NCBI GenBank assembly: GCA_012295275.1
Contig: CM022666.1
Location: 13,432,606 to 13,496,605 of the forward strand
From: Chrysomallon squamiferum
Taxonomy: Eukaryota; Mollusca; Gastropoda; Neomphalida; Peltospiridae
Length of the DNA: 64,000 nt
Reading direction: 5' to 3'
Shown here: positions 40,391 to 51,500 of the stretch, in pieces
Layout: each line of letters starts with the position of its first letter
Position numbering within the stretch: position 1 is the first letter of the stretch
Translations under genes and position numbers: made by a program
Notes under the pieces: model-generated
The model's input: only the letters and a program-made list of their open reading frames with translations
Database searches by the model: none
Told to the model about the DNA's origin: nothing

Positions 40391-40472
40391 TATATATACA
40401 TAATGATTTGAAAGTAATATAATATTAATATATATATTATAAATACCGGACATGACGTAATATGTCACGTGA
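40391..40472 (-). promoter_or_regulatory. Candidate viral late-type promoter of the capsid cassette
   Basis: On the minus strand, TATTTATAA near 40447-40439 lies about 65 bases before the preferred ATG at 40375. A second TATA-like run at 40399-40391 is too close to that ATG to serve it. Upstream are the palindrome TCACGTGA (40465-40472, E-box) and a TTACGTCA half-CRE (40453-40460). All lie between the hairpin and the first ORF. Confidence 0.4.
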
Positions 40473-40480
40473 TATTAATA

Positions 40481-40503
40481 GTTGGGACCTGATATATCCC
40501 AAC
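40481..40503. repeat. Short inverted repeat next to the viral hairpin
   Basis: GTTGGGA (40481-40487) and TCCCAAC (40497-40503) are perfectly complementary around a nine-base loop. They lie just inside the telomere, where parvoviruses place NS-binding or packaging signals; such a role is inference. Confidence 0.5.
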
Positions 40504-40505
40504 CC

Positions 40506-40726
40506 AACTCTTGTGTAATTTTTAAAAAACAATGTATAACTCTAATGGTTTTTTAGTCTTTTGGCCTTGAAAGCCAATATGTACTTTTAGCCTATGACCG
40601 TAGGGCTCGGGCTACGCCCGAAGGAGCTAGTCACCTTCGGGCTAAAAGTACATATTGGCTTTCAAGGCCAAAAGACTAAAAAACCATTAGAGTTATACAT
40701 TGTTTTTTAAAAATTACACAAGAGTT
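40506..40726. repeat. Parvovirus-type terminal hairpin (221 nt, 87-bp arms)
   Basis: Arms 40506-40592 and 40640-40726 are reverse complements over 87 bases by eye. They start AACTCTTGTGTAATTTTT and end AAAATTACACAAGAGTT. The 47-base centre holds two further foldbacks that share bases: TCGGGC-TAC-GCCCGA (40607-40621) and GCCCGAAG/CTTCGGGC (40616-40623 with 40635-40642). A long stem with small cross-arms is the form of a parvoviral telomere, which primes and resolves DNA replication. The outer end at 40726 meets host array sequence, so the telomere appears complete. Confidence 0.85.
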
Positions 40727-41147
40727 AGCTAGCAGTTTAAAATAGTAATTACAAAATATCTAGAAGCAGTCATCTTTCTGTACATATCGAACTGTTGTAG
40801 AAAAAAAAAATCTGTATGTTGCTTCTAGTTTTAGTATTGTCTGGAAAGTCCATTATGTTCCTTTAACCTAATATTTCAAGGCAGTTTGGATAAAATACAA
40901 TAATAAAAAAAGTTCGAAGTTTGCCACTAAATAGATTTTATTTATGAAAAAGATTATAAGAAATGAAAAATTATGGAAAACCTTTCATTAACTTTTTTCC
41001 TTCGGTCATTCAATGTTTATAAGATATCCCAGCAAACGAAACAATAATTCATTGAAATCGATGATAATAGAAAAGTCGTCAAAAAAGCAATTAAATATGG
41101 CGGATGTATGACACTCTTGCAAGAAGGTATTTTTTCTTTGTTTATTC

Positions 41148-41178
<31 letters not shown>

Positions 41179-41836
41179 AAATGTTTTTGTTTGTTTTGTT
41201 TTTTCTGTTGTTTTTTTGTTGTTGTTTTTTTTTTTTCTTTTTTTCTTCTGGTTATTAAAAAGGCAAAAATGGTGCTAAACTCACCAAATAACCACTATTA
41301 TTGGTACAAAAAATATATATACATAAATATCTAAACACTAATTCACGGCACTTTCAACTGTTGTAGTTGTTTTTTCATTTGAAAACAAAATAATGATATA
41401 AAAACTAGTGTTTATAAAGAATAAACGTTTCTAAAGGATCAAAAATTCGGTTCTCAAATGAACATCCATGTGATTCCAGTTCAGGGCGTTATGTGCTGTT
41501 GGTAATACCAAGAAAACATCTTAAAGTGTATTCTGCATTCTTTCAAGCTGTCGTTTCATTTGTTTTAGTCGTTCTGTTTTAGCTAGCAATTTAAAATAGT
41601 AATTACAAAATATCTGGAAGCAGTCATCTTTCTGTACATATCGAATTGTTGTAGAAAAAGAAGAAATCTGTAAGTTATTTCAGGTTTTAGTATTTTCTGG
41701 AAAATCCATTATGTTCATTTAACCTGATATTTCAAAGCAGTTTGGATAAAATACAATAATAAAAATATTTTACTTATGAAAAAGATTATAATAAATGAAA
41801 AATTATGGGAAACCTTTCATTAATTTTTCCCTTCGG
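40727..41836. repeat. Two damaged copies of the 1.92-kb unit right of the viral element
   Basis: 40727-41005 is the right end of a unit, entered mid-sequence at AGCTAGCAGTTTAAAATAG. 41006-41836 is a shortened unit with two internal deletions. One joins its two TTA tracts (about 41160-41178), removing the sequence normally between them with the CT tract. The other lies near 41401-41408, between ATGATATAAA and TTTATAAAGAATAAACG. Confidence 0.85.
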
Positions 41837-42121
41837 TCTGTAAGGTTTATTTATATTTAAATGTCCCATACATTTTCTGAATAAATGTATTTTATAGCAA
41901 TGCTGCCTTTTATGTGGTCTTCTTATCAGTTGCAACTATTTGGTGAATGATCATTTCCCAACACAATGATCATTTCCAAATCTTGTGGGGAACTTGCACT
42001 TTCTTTCTGCTATCGTCTGTATTATTAATTAATTAATTTATTCAATAATGTTTTTTGTTTTTTTTTTTTTTAATTTTTTTTTTTTTTTCTTCTTTCTTTT
42101 CGTGTGTGGATTGCTGAGATA
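41837..42121. repeat. Array tail sequence, copy 2 (partner 37947-38231)
   Basis: The undisturbed version of the tail. It continues past GATAAT into unique host sequence (GCAAAAGAGAAAAATAATAC), which identifies the viral junction in copy 1. Confidence 0.85.
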
Positions 42122-43080
42122 ATGCAAAAGAGAAAAATAATACTATTTTTGCACACTGAATTAAAAATATAAATGAAAAAATAACGTTTAATTCCATGAA
42201 GACTACTTCACCATCAACTCATCCTTGGCAGTAAAATCAGAATCCATCACTCGTTATGTGGTTGGTCAGTGTAAAATGTCATCGTTATACTTACTGCCAT
42301 CCAGATATATTGTTATTATTATTTGTTTTAAGTACATAAACACTGCATTATCAATAGTAACACTTTTGTTTGCTTTCACGTAGTAAGGCCTGTGATAGTG
42401 AGTTGACTGATAATTGATGTCAGTATATTCTCACCAACCCTGTGTGTTATGACATGACTAGAACAGTGAATGTAGAAAATTGCAGTACTTGCATGTTCCT
42501 TAATAACGGTTCAGTTTTATTGTTTTATAAGTCAGTCTTGTTACTGTACTATTCACTGGTTAATTTACATGGCTAGTGAAATGGATTATTATATATCAGT
42601 TTTGTGATTGTACTATTTATCATTATGGCTTCCCTCCAAGTCTAACGAAATGGTGGTTTAATTTGTTTTGTTTTTTAATTACTTAACAGATTAGAACTAT
42701 AATTATGTTGAAAATCGCACTATTTTCACATTCATTAACAACAGTTCCATTTTATTTTATTATTGTATATTTACTGGTTGGTTAACCTCAAAATGTTATA
42801 GATATGGCTTAATTCCGCTCCTTCTAGATGAGAATGAATGTTTAACGATACCCCAGCACGAAACATATATCGGCTACTGACTGGGTGTCAAAAAAGGTAA
42901 ATATAACAAAATGGTGCATATTTACCACATACAAATTTAAAATTAGTCAAAACACAGTGTAAAAAGCTGTGCAAAAAGTATCACAGTTTATTTAAATTAT
43001 AAATTATGGTAAAATTCTGTCCTGAAATTTTAAAACAAGTTCAGGGATGAACTTGAAATGATTCCATCACATTTATTTGA
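42122..43080. other. Intergenic stretch between the array and the retrotransposon relic
   Basis: AT-rich unique-looking sequence with one SINE-like fragment (42828-42893). No gene was recognised. Confidence 0.4.
42828..42893. mobile_element. Fragment of a gastropod interspersed repeat
   Basis: GAATGAATGTTTAACGATAC then CCCAGCACGAAACATATATC and GGCTACTGACTGGGTGTCAA closely follow a short repeat that I recall as frequent in gastropod sequences (TGTTTAACGACACCCCAGCAC...CATCGGCTATTGGGTGTCAAA). Only about 65 bases remain recognisable. Confidence 0.45.
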
Positions 43081-43084
43081 CTCA

Positions 43085-44940
43085 GTATATCCTTCCGTAT
43101 CTGCCTAAGATGATCGCACCTCCACCAAACTGTGGTGCACTGACAGAGTACACTGACAGTGTTCACACTGAGATGGAGTATCCTTCTTCAGGATAAATGA
43201 ATGGGTCAAACAAGTATGACCGATGCAAACACGACATTCTTCCTGCACTGCCTGTAAGAGGACTGCCACTGTCCCAGGACTGGCTTCAGAGAATGGAGTT
43301 GGTTCGTCGATCGCACCGTTCCAAATCGAAAAAATATATAATTGAATTTAATGTTTAAAATTATTGTAGGGCACACCAGCCTCGACTCAAATCTAGAGTC
43401 TGCCTTTATCATTGCTCCTGATGCCAGCGTAGCTGGGTATCCAACAAAAAACTATATTTTTTATTGGCATTAGTTAACAAGATACACTTTGATATAACCA
43501 TCGCAAACAAGGGATGCTCTAAATTCATGTGCTGTAAAGCATAAAGACATAAGAGTGAAAATAATGTATTTGGATGCAAAGGAATGTATAATTTCTTCCA
43601 GGGCTTTAAGAATTGTCTGAACTTCAGCAGTGAAAACTGATGCCGAATCTGTCAATCTGATGGATCAATGCATGTCTGACGGACAAACTGCAGCACAAGC
43701 CATAGAATTCCCATCCCACGATCCATCCGTAGAAAAAGGAATAAAATCACGGAGTCTTCCTTTTAATTCCATGAAAAATTTATATTAAATAATAGGATCT
43801 GTGCTATTTTCGAAGACGCACAAGATCCAGCACGGAGTTTGGTGGTTTAACACAAAATATCTGAAAAATCAATGTTGGAAGCAGTTAAAAAAATGCCTGA
43901 TGCGAAGACCAAATGTTTTAATGGCATTCGGCCATGCATCAAACAACCTCACATATTTATTGTCAAATACCGTGTCTTGTGCAGGATGTTTCGGTAATGA
44001 CTTTATCTTAGCAGCATACTGCAGAGAAAACTTTGACCGTCTAGCATCCAAACAAAATTCGGGTGCCATAGCGTATAAGCTCTGCACAGAAAATGTTTTG
44101 AATGCACCAAGACCTATAGAGTCCTGTCTTATAAAAAATTACTTGTATAAATGGGAAGGCGACCTATTAGACAGAACTCATGGAGGTCCTGCTTTATCCC
44201 ATAGTTCCATGCAGTGTCATAAGCTTTCTCCAAATCAAAAAGGAACGAAACTACGTGTTGGAAGCTTCCCTGCAAAACGTTTCAAATCTAACAAGATGAC
44301 TGATAATTCGTTCCATGGTTTTGCAGATGCAACATGTCAAGACAATAGGGCAATAATTAGTAGGCTTTGTTGGATCCTTAGCAGGCTTTGGAATAGGACT
44401 GACACTTGCTTTCCTCCAATCACAAGGAAAGTTACCAGAAATGCAGATTTGGTTGAAAATGCTTAAAAGAATTAAGAGAAAAGAGCTCGCTAAATGTTTA
44501 CGTATCTGGTAGTATATTTCATCTGAGCCTGGTGATGTGACATGAGTTCTACACAGAACATCCACCAATTCTTCTATGAAGAAGAGCATGTTGTATACTT
44601 CAGCATTATCAGCTTTATTACGTACACAATGTAAAATTATCTGTACTGAAAGAAGAAGAATTATGAGAAAAGTTATATGTCAATACATTAGCGATATATC
44701 GGTGCGATGTGAGATCTCTATCATTGACAGCGGTACTGGATTCTTTTCCCATGATTTTTCGTATCCTATTCCACACAGATTTGACTGATGTTTGAGAATT
44801 GATACTGGAAATATATTTCCTCCAAGATGTCTTCTTACTGGGTTGAATATCTCTGCTTGCCTTAGCTCTAGCAATACGATAAGCATCCAGGTTACCCTCA
44901 GTTGCCTGGTGTTTGAACCTTTCCAAGGCCCTATTCCGCT
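43085..44940 (-). mobile_element. Relic of a non-LTR retrotransposon (I/Jockey-like, RT plus RNase H)
   Basis: Read on the minus strand, the order is a pre-RT region (44926-44618: SKKTSWRKYISSINSQTSVK), an RT start (44589-44251: SPGSDEIYYQIRK, FPCDWRKASVSPIPKP), then RT up to AYDTTW and GRLPIYxSNFL near 44240-44150. An RT-RNase H linker follows (44120-43869: GLGAFKTF, SLYAMAPEF, FGLRIRHF), then RNase H (about 43740-43470: STDGSWDG, DSASVFTAEVQTILKALEEI). The C-terminal motif CRVCIGHTCLTHSF...CEHCQCTLSVHHSL lies at about 43231-43105. Several frameshifts and stops occur. The RT segment that should carry the catalytic YxDD is missing: GRLP..NFL runs directly into the linker near 44125. The element is dead, 5'-truncated and without recognised poly-A or target duplication. 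Confidence 0.8.
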
Positions 44941-47900
44941 CTTTGATTACATCTTTACAAGAATCAGTAAACTAAAACTAACAAAGTGGGTTGCAGTTAC
45001 AGGGAGAACAGTGTCAAATGTTTAAATTATTTAACCATTTTATTTTATATTAATGATTTCCACATTTCATATTGGATTTGGTTTTTGTTCTGAAGTGTCA
45101 ATAAACATTCATTCAAATATATTTTCTCTCTGCATGTGTCCACAAGGTTTTAAGTTATCATATTCATGAGAGTTGTGTCACAAACCCTTCTGTAATTTTC
45201 CATTTTTACTAATATTTATTAAAATTTTGGAACTGATCTTAATTACCTACACTCCCATTAAAAATAATAAAATGAAATAAAAAAATAAAAATCATAAAAT
45301 ATTTCTTTACATCGAAAGCATCCTTTTATTCCTAACTTAAAAAAGGTTGTTAATTTTCATTCTTCAGTAGGTTTGTATTCTTGTAATGTGTGATTCCTAC
45401 CTATTTGTTTCAAATCATGTAATCCCAGATTTAAAATGTTGAATGTGCATTAATTAAAAATATTTCTTACATGCAAGCCATGAAAAATCTTTTCAACTTT
45501 AAAAGAAAAAGAAACAAAACCTAAAATTATAAAATATTTATTATTAGAGATGTACATAAGTACAAAGTATAAAAATCCAACACAGAAAAAATGACATAAC
45601 AATAAGCTGCACTAAAATTAATTAAAAATTTTAAGACTTTTAAAGTGGATGTTGGCTTCAAAATGTCACCCACATTCAAATTACATTTACCTGGTGCTTA
45701 AAACAAAATGGACATATGTAATCTGAATTCATTTTGTACTGAAGATAATAGAAGCTTTCAAATTTATATTATGATAAACAATTTATTTTTAACTGCACAA
45801 AATGTAGATTTACTGTATCAAATGTAAAACATTTTGACAAGTTCAATGATAAAAGCAAGAAGAGATATTTGAGAAATAAGGTGATGTAAACCTAAATTTT
45901 GAGCAAAAAGATTCTATAGGTCTGTTAAATTATAAAGTGTAGTCTTCAGGAGATAAAAATGTACACAGAAATAATGACACAGGGTCATTTTTAAATAAAA
46001 TATTTGACAATCCCCCTCCCCTAAAACAAAACACTTTAGAAAAGTAATTTGCATACACAGTTCAGTTATTAACTTGTTTGTGGAGCAGTGCATTGCAAAC
46101 AATAATAATAATAATAATTTAGTTTGTGGGGAATTTTTTTTTAAAAATCAGACTGAATTAAGGTCTTAAAATTTCTTTGGATGCTCAAAGTTCCAGGGTT
46201 TGCAGTATTTGTGCATGAGTTACTATTTTCAAGTCTTACAAGCTCAGGACAGTTTTTTTTGGAAGCTAGTGAAATTTGAAAATACCACAAGCAGAGAGAA
46301 AGAAGCATATTTAGAATTTGTAATGTTTTGATAAAACAATGAGAAAGAATAATAATGATGATGATGATGCACTATGTTTTATGAAATGAAGCTAGTTAAA
46401 TTAAGGTATGGATTCAAAAACAGAAATTAATTTCTGCTTTCTGAAATAGATCTAGTGTTTGAAAAAAGATGGCTCAGATTAAAATAAATCTTTTAAAATT
46501 TATTAGGATCACAATATAACAAAACATTTTATTTTGTTTTTCTCCAGACAGTGTAAGTATTTCATTAACATCATACAGATAAGTATTAATAAAAATATCA
46601 ACAGGAGTACAAATATAATAATAGAAAAAACAGAGTTGACTGCAGTTTGAGGGGTTTATACCAGAATTTATTACAGATGTTGTCATCATACACAGCCAGT
46701 ATTTTATCACTTAATCAACCAATGATGTAACACCATCATAACTGCTTACATCAGTAATCTCCTTTTAAAATGTTGTTACTTAATGCTCAAAGTTATTGCT
46801 GGTGTACAGTTTTAAGGTAAAGTTCAATAGTTTTATATGAAAACAAAACACCCAGTTGATACCCCAAAACCAAATAGTTAAAACTTTTCTGGTTTGAAAA
46901 CATACCCTCAAAGTGCAGTCTATAAAATTTGTTTAAAAATAAATTAAAACTTTAATACTCTGTGGGGTTAACAATAAAATTATCTCAAATTTATAATTTT
47001 AATATTTATATATTAAAACAAACTGATACTATGAATTTTATTTTAAAATATAAAGCTGTTATTATAGCAAATTTGTATAATAGTTATAGTTTCAAAAATA
47101 TGTCTTTTAAAAAATATTTTTGAAATATTCAGTAAAAAAATTATTTTTTTTCTTCAGTTTTCTTTTTCTTTTTAATTTTTTTTTTAAAAAAGAAAAAATT
47201 CAGTGGTAAACTACACTATTTTTTTTTTTCACAAGTATAAAATTCTACAATACTAAAACAAGTAACAATCTACCAAAAGACTTCCTTTCTTTAAAAGAAT
47301 TGATTAAATTACTAATAAATAAATTTAATTACTAATACTTTCTCATTTCTACCTTTACAAAATTTTTGCATTTAGTCGTAAGATATTTATTTAAGATCTT
47401 TAGATTTGTGTATATGCCTGTTTTGAGATCTATGTATGAAGCTGTGTATAGTAAATTATCATATTAATACAGATCACTGCTAAGCCGGAATATTAGGTAA
47501 GCCAGCTTAATCTATGCCAGAATACTAGCTAACCCAGCAATTTTCAATTGGTTTAATTTCAAGTCATTTGAAATTAAGCTGTATTTTTTCGTGTTGTTTT
47601 TTTACAGATATTTAAAGACATTGTTACTGCAATTAGGTCTCAATAAACGTATTGCATTTAATAAAATTAACTGTTTATATTTACCAGATTACATACGTCA
47701 TGTATTAGCAATTTAGATTTAATCACCACAGTTCTCTCCCTTACTAATAACAACCTGACAAAACTGGTTTGTTCTTAGTCCAGTATAAATTGAGTCTTCT
47801 TTAGCAAGACTTTAATATTTATTTATTTTTTACTTCTATTGTGACCTTTTTTTGTCCTGAATGGTCAGTGACCTGTTTATCAAGACAGGCTTATTTTTGT

Positions 47901-48594
47901 CCTGTATAATCAGTGGCCACTGCAGTAAGGTTTGTTTTGCCCTGTACAGGCAGTGACCTCTTTAAACAGTCACCTCGTAAATGTGTTGTGAATGTATGTC
48001 TAGGTGTGAATGTATGAGTTTCTACGTGTAATTCATTCATACATCAGTTGGAACCCATATATTTGTTTCTGTGAATTCAAAAACCTATGAAACCTGTTTA
48101 AAATTATTACTTACAAAACCTATCTTTTAAAATAAATTCTTGTTTATGTTAAATATATCAAATGATTGTGTGCCAAGGTCAGGCCATGTCAGTCAGTTTT
48201 GGCAAAACGTTCCAGCATTCGATGATAATAACTCTTTTGTCAAAATTGTTATTTCTGCTTTGCTAATTTTCTTCTTCTCCTTCTTCTTCTTTTCTTCCCA
48301 TTCAAGCAGAACTGTTTTATATATCCTCGTCATTTAATGGCTGGATCTTGGTCACTTCATAAAATACTCTGAAATTTGAGGAAGAACACTTTTAAAAAAT
48401 GAAATAAAAAATAAACAGTTAAAATGGAAACATGTGGAAATACATAACATATCATTATCTTTAATGGGAGCAAAGAAACATCTGTTTATGTGATGATATT
48501 TTATATTATTATAAGATGACTTGAAAAGCATCACAAATTTAAAAACAAGTGTACAAAATTTATTAAGTAGAGAGAAAGGTTTTTAAAAACTGTC
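44941..48594. other. AT-rich intergenic stretch before the end of cyclin B3
   Basis: Long A/T-rich sequence with short AAT and ATG runs (about 46099-46118, 46350-46368). I see no gene, RNA or structured repeat on either strand. Confidence 0.4.
48559..48564 (-). terminator. AATAAA polyadenylation signal of cyclin B3
   Basis: The minus strand reads AATAAA about 30 bases after the TAA at 48597-48595, predicting a very short 3' UTR. A longer alternative cannot be excluded. Confidence 0.5.
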
Positions 48595-51500
48595 TTACTT
48601 GTGAGAGTATTTAGATCTGATTGTTGAGGGTTTTGACTGTGGGGCCTTGTTCATCTGGTTTAGCTGTCTGGCAATTTCCTTCAGTTCACTGGCTTTGTAC
48701 CCTGAAGCATGTTCCAGTGTCTTACTCTACAAAAAAAATAAAAATAATAATAATATAAAATAAATTAACTAATTACAAAAGGTAGAAAATAATTGTTTAA
48801 AAACATCAGAAATTTGTAATTAACAGTAGGCAAATCCAAATTGCTGCCCTACAAAACAAAACTTTTAAAACATCAGACATTTGTAATTAACAGATTAAAA
48901 CAACACAAATTCAAATTCATTCTTAATTTCTAATCCCCAAAGGATCACAAAAACTAACCACAAGACATAAATCAAAATGTTTCGATTCTCTATTTCTTGA
49001 TTCTGAATGATTTCATAAACTAATTAACTGTGAGAGAGAGATTTAAGATATTATTAAACTAAAGTTTACCCATTCTTTTTCTTTTTTCATCTTCAGAGCC
49101 AAGTGTAGAGCAGCTGCCGCCATCTTGGATTCTCTGACTTCGATGTACTTGTAGTCCATCAGTGACATCTCAAGTAGGAAGCGAGCGAGCGTCAGAGTCT
49201 CCATTGTTGCCCGGGCACACTAAAAATAAAAAAATTAAATTTAATTAAATTCAATACAATGGAAGACATTAGTAATCAGATACACTGGTACAAGTTGAGG
49301 ATCTTGCATTTAAAATTCTTAATAATGGAAATGTCTCATATTCTAGAACTTTTAGAATACATGGAAGTGTGTGAGAATAGGTTTCAAGTCTAAACATGAA
49401 AATGATTTAAATTTCTTATACATCTGATATTTTTATGTAACATTTTAAAATAATTTTATGTTAAAATAAAGTTTGTGTCTGCTAAATGATCTGAAAAGCT
49501 GTAAGATGATAACTGTAATGATTGAGCAGAGGTTTTGTCCAACCAGAAATTTTAAATATTATTTTTACAGACAAACAAAACATCCCAAAATATTTCAAAA
49601 AAATAAAATCAAATCAAAAAAAATAAAAACTTTGGTGGTACTTAAAAAAAAAAAAAGTATAAAGATCACAATGTTGAAAATGGTTTTAGGTCAAGTCCTA
49701 AATAAAAATATTTATTTATTTAATTTTTTCTCCATGTAAGACATTTACAAAGATTTAATTTAAAAAGTAATCTTTAAATTCAATTATTCAAGAATTATCA
49801 AATGTTTAAACTGACAAAAAATAGAAATCAGTTTTAAAACACTATCCACAAAACAATCATCATTAATTTCAAAACTTCAAGAATTAAAAAATGTTTAAAA
49901 AATATAGACCAGTTTTTACCTTGGCGTATCTACGTAGAAATCTATAAGACAGAGGCATGCCCAGGTCGAAGCCGATTGTTTTGAGAATATTAATCTCCAT
50001 GCGGATAAAAGCACGCCTGTTGTAGGCATCATCACAGATGTACAAGAAGTCTTCAATCAGAGGTGGACATCTCTCCTACACAAAACAACAAATTTAACCA
50101 AATTATACTGAAACCTAAACAGATATTTCCAGTAAATTAATTAATTAATTACCATTAAAAAAACATGTATGAAATTAAATTTAAAGATGAACAAAACACT
50201 GGTCACATGCTGTCAGCATTTGAGAAAAGAAACCCAATTTCCATAATACTTTTTTGAATCTTTATCAACAAAGGAGTAGGAACAGTGAAAAGAAATGGTT
50301 TATTTTAACTACTATCTACAACCTCAATCAAATCTCAAAGTTCACCAGACAGTAGTATCAACAGTCATCTATTTATCCAAGTTAGTTAAACTGACAGTAC
50401 AACATTTTATTCAACTTCAACATTAAACAAATACACGGGTTCCAAAAATAACAGAGGTTTCTTTTCAAAACCTTACACCATTAAATTACAAAATTAATGT
50501 TAAGTTTTTCTAGCTATTTAAAAAAAAAAAGAAGATGGAAAACACTGCTACTAAAAGACTCACATCAAACTTGCAGGAAATGAAGAGTGACACTGCTCCT
50601 ATCAACTGCAGGTTCTCTTTGGCGACCTGCTGTTTGGACAGGAACGTGTCCACCAGTTTCACAGACAGGTACAGAGTCTCGTGGTTCAGCTCAAAGTTCT
50701 CCTGAACCTCAACCAGCCAGTCAACCAGAATCGACCGCATGTTCGAAGTTAGGTGTGGCTGTGTCGTCATGTATTTGGTAAGAGCAAACTTTGTCTGGAA
50801 TGGAAGAAATATTTATATTTGAAACCTGTTTGGATATTCACTGATAAAAGAAAACAGCCTGTGTACGTTTTTGTAGTTTTTAAAATATTTGTTCCATTTC
50901 TGTAATTGCTACTAAGACAGTTCAGAATTTTTCTCTTCCTATTTTTGAATGAATTATTACTTGAAAACATCTATCTATCTATCTGTTTCTTTATCTATCT
51001 CTATATCTACACAGATATATCTCTCTCCCTCTCCCTCCCTCCCTGTCTTTTTCTCTCTATATATATATATATATACCCTGCAGTTTGTCAGACAGCAGTA
51101 TCAAAAATAGTAAGAATCACTAATCAGTAACTTTTAGATCACTGATTGCAAATTTAATATTTACATATCAACTGAAAGATCTAAATTTCATTAAAATTAA
51201 TCTAACAAAAATGTAGTAATTATAAGAATATAGCATATTAGTACTCATAAAACTTAATCTAGCAGAAATTAGTAGCAACTAGTAATACCAGAGCTCAGTG
51301 CACAATATTATTTCAAATATTCATAACTGCACGAAATAAAACAAATTCTGGTTATAGCAATGAGAATATTTTTGACAATTTATCTGGAAGTATAAAAAAC
51401 AACATGGCTGAGTTATCAAACTGATCTACTACTGTTTGATGTTTTATGTGTTAGTATCAGTCTCAGACTGTGGAAATTCACTTTTCTCTCACCTCTCTCT

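Larger units (their letters stand above)
38232..40726 (-). mobile_element. Endogenous viral element: half of an ambisense parvovirus genome with one intact telomere
   Basis: Order on the minus strand: terminal hairpin (40726-40506), leader with TATA-like sites, small ORF, capsid ORF, break at 38232. In monosense parvoviruses the capsid gene's 3' end faces the telomere. Here its 5' side does, as in ambidensoviruses, where capsid and NS genes converge from opposite ends. The NS half and the other telomere are absent. Host array sequence borders both sides: the tail repeat on the left, and mid-unit sequence (AGCTAGCAGTTTAAAATAG) on the right. The endpoints do not correspond in the array, so integration or later recombination was imprecise. 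Confidence 0.82.

Noticed and set aside
40506-40726. Hairpin considered as a MITE, foldback transposon or bidirectional terminator
   Set aside because: It borders the capsid cassette directly, has cross-arm foldbacks at the centre like a viral telomere, and meets host sequence at its outer end with no terminal duplication.
43801-44466. 221-codon plus-strand frame
   Set aside because: It is antisense to the retrotransposon RT/RNase H relic, whose minus-strand motifs explain the region.
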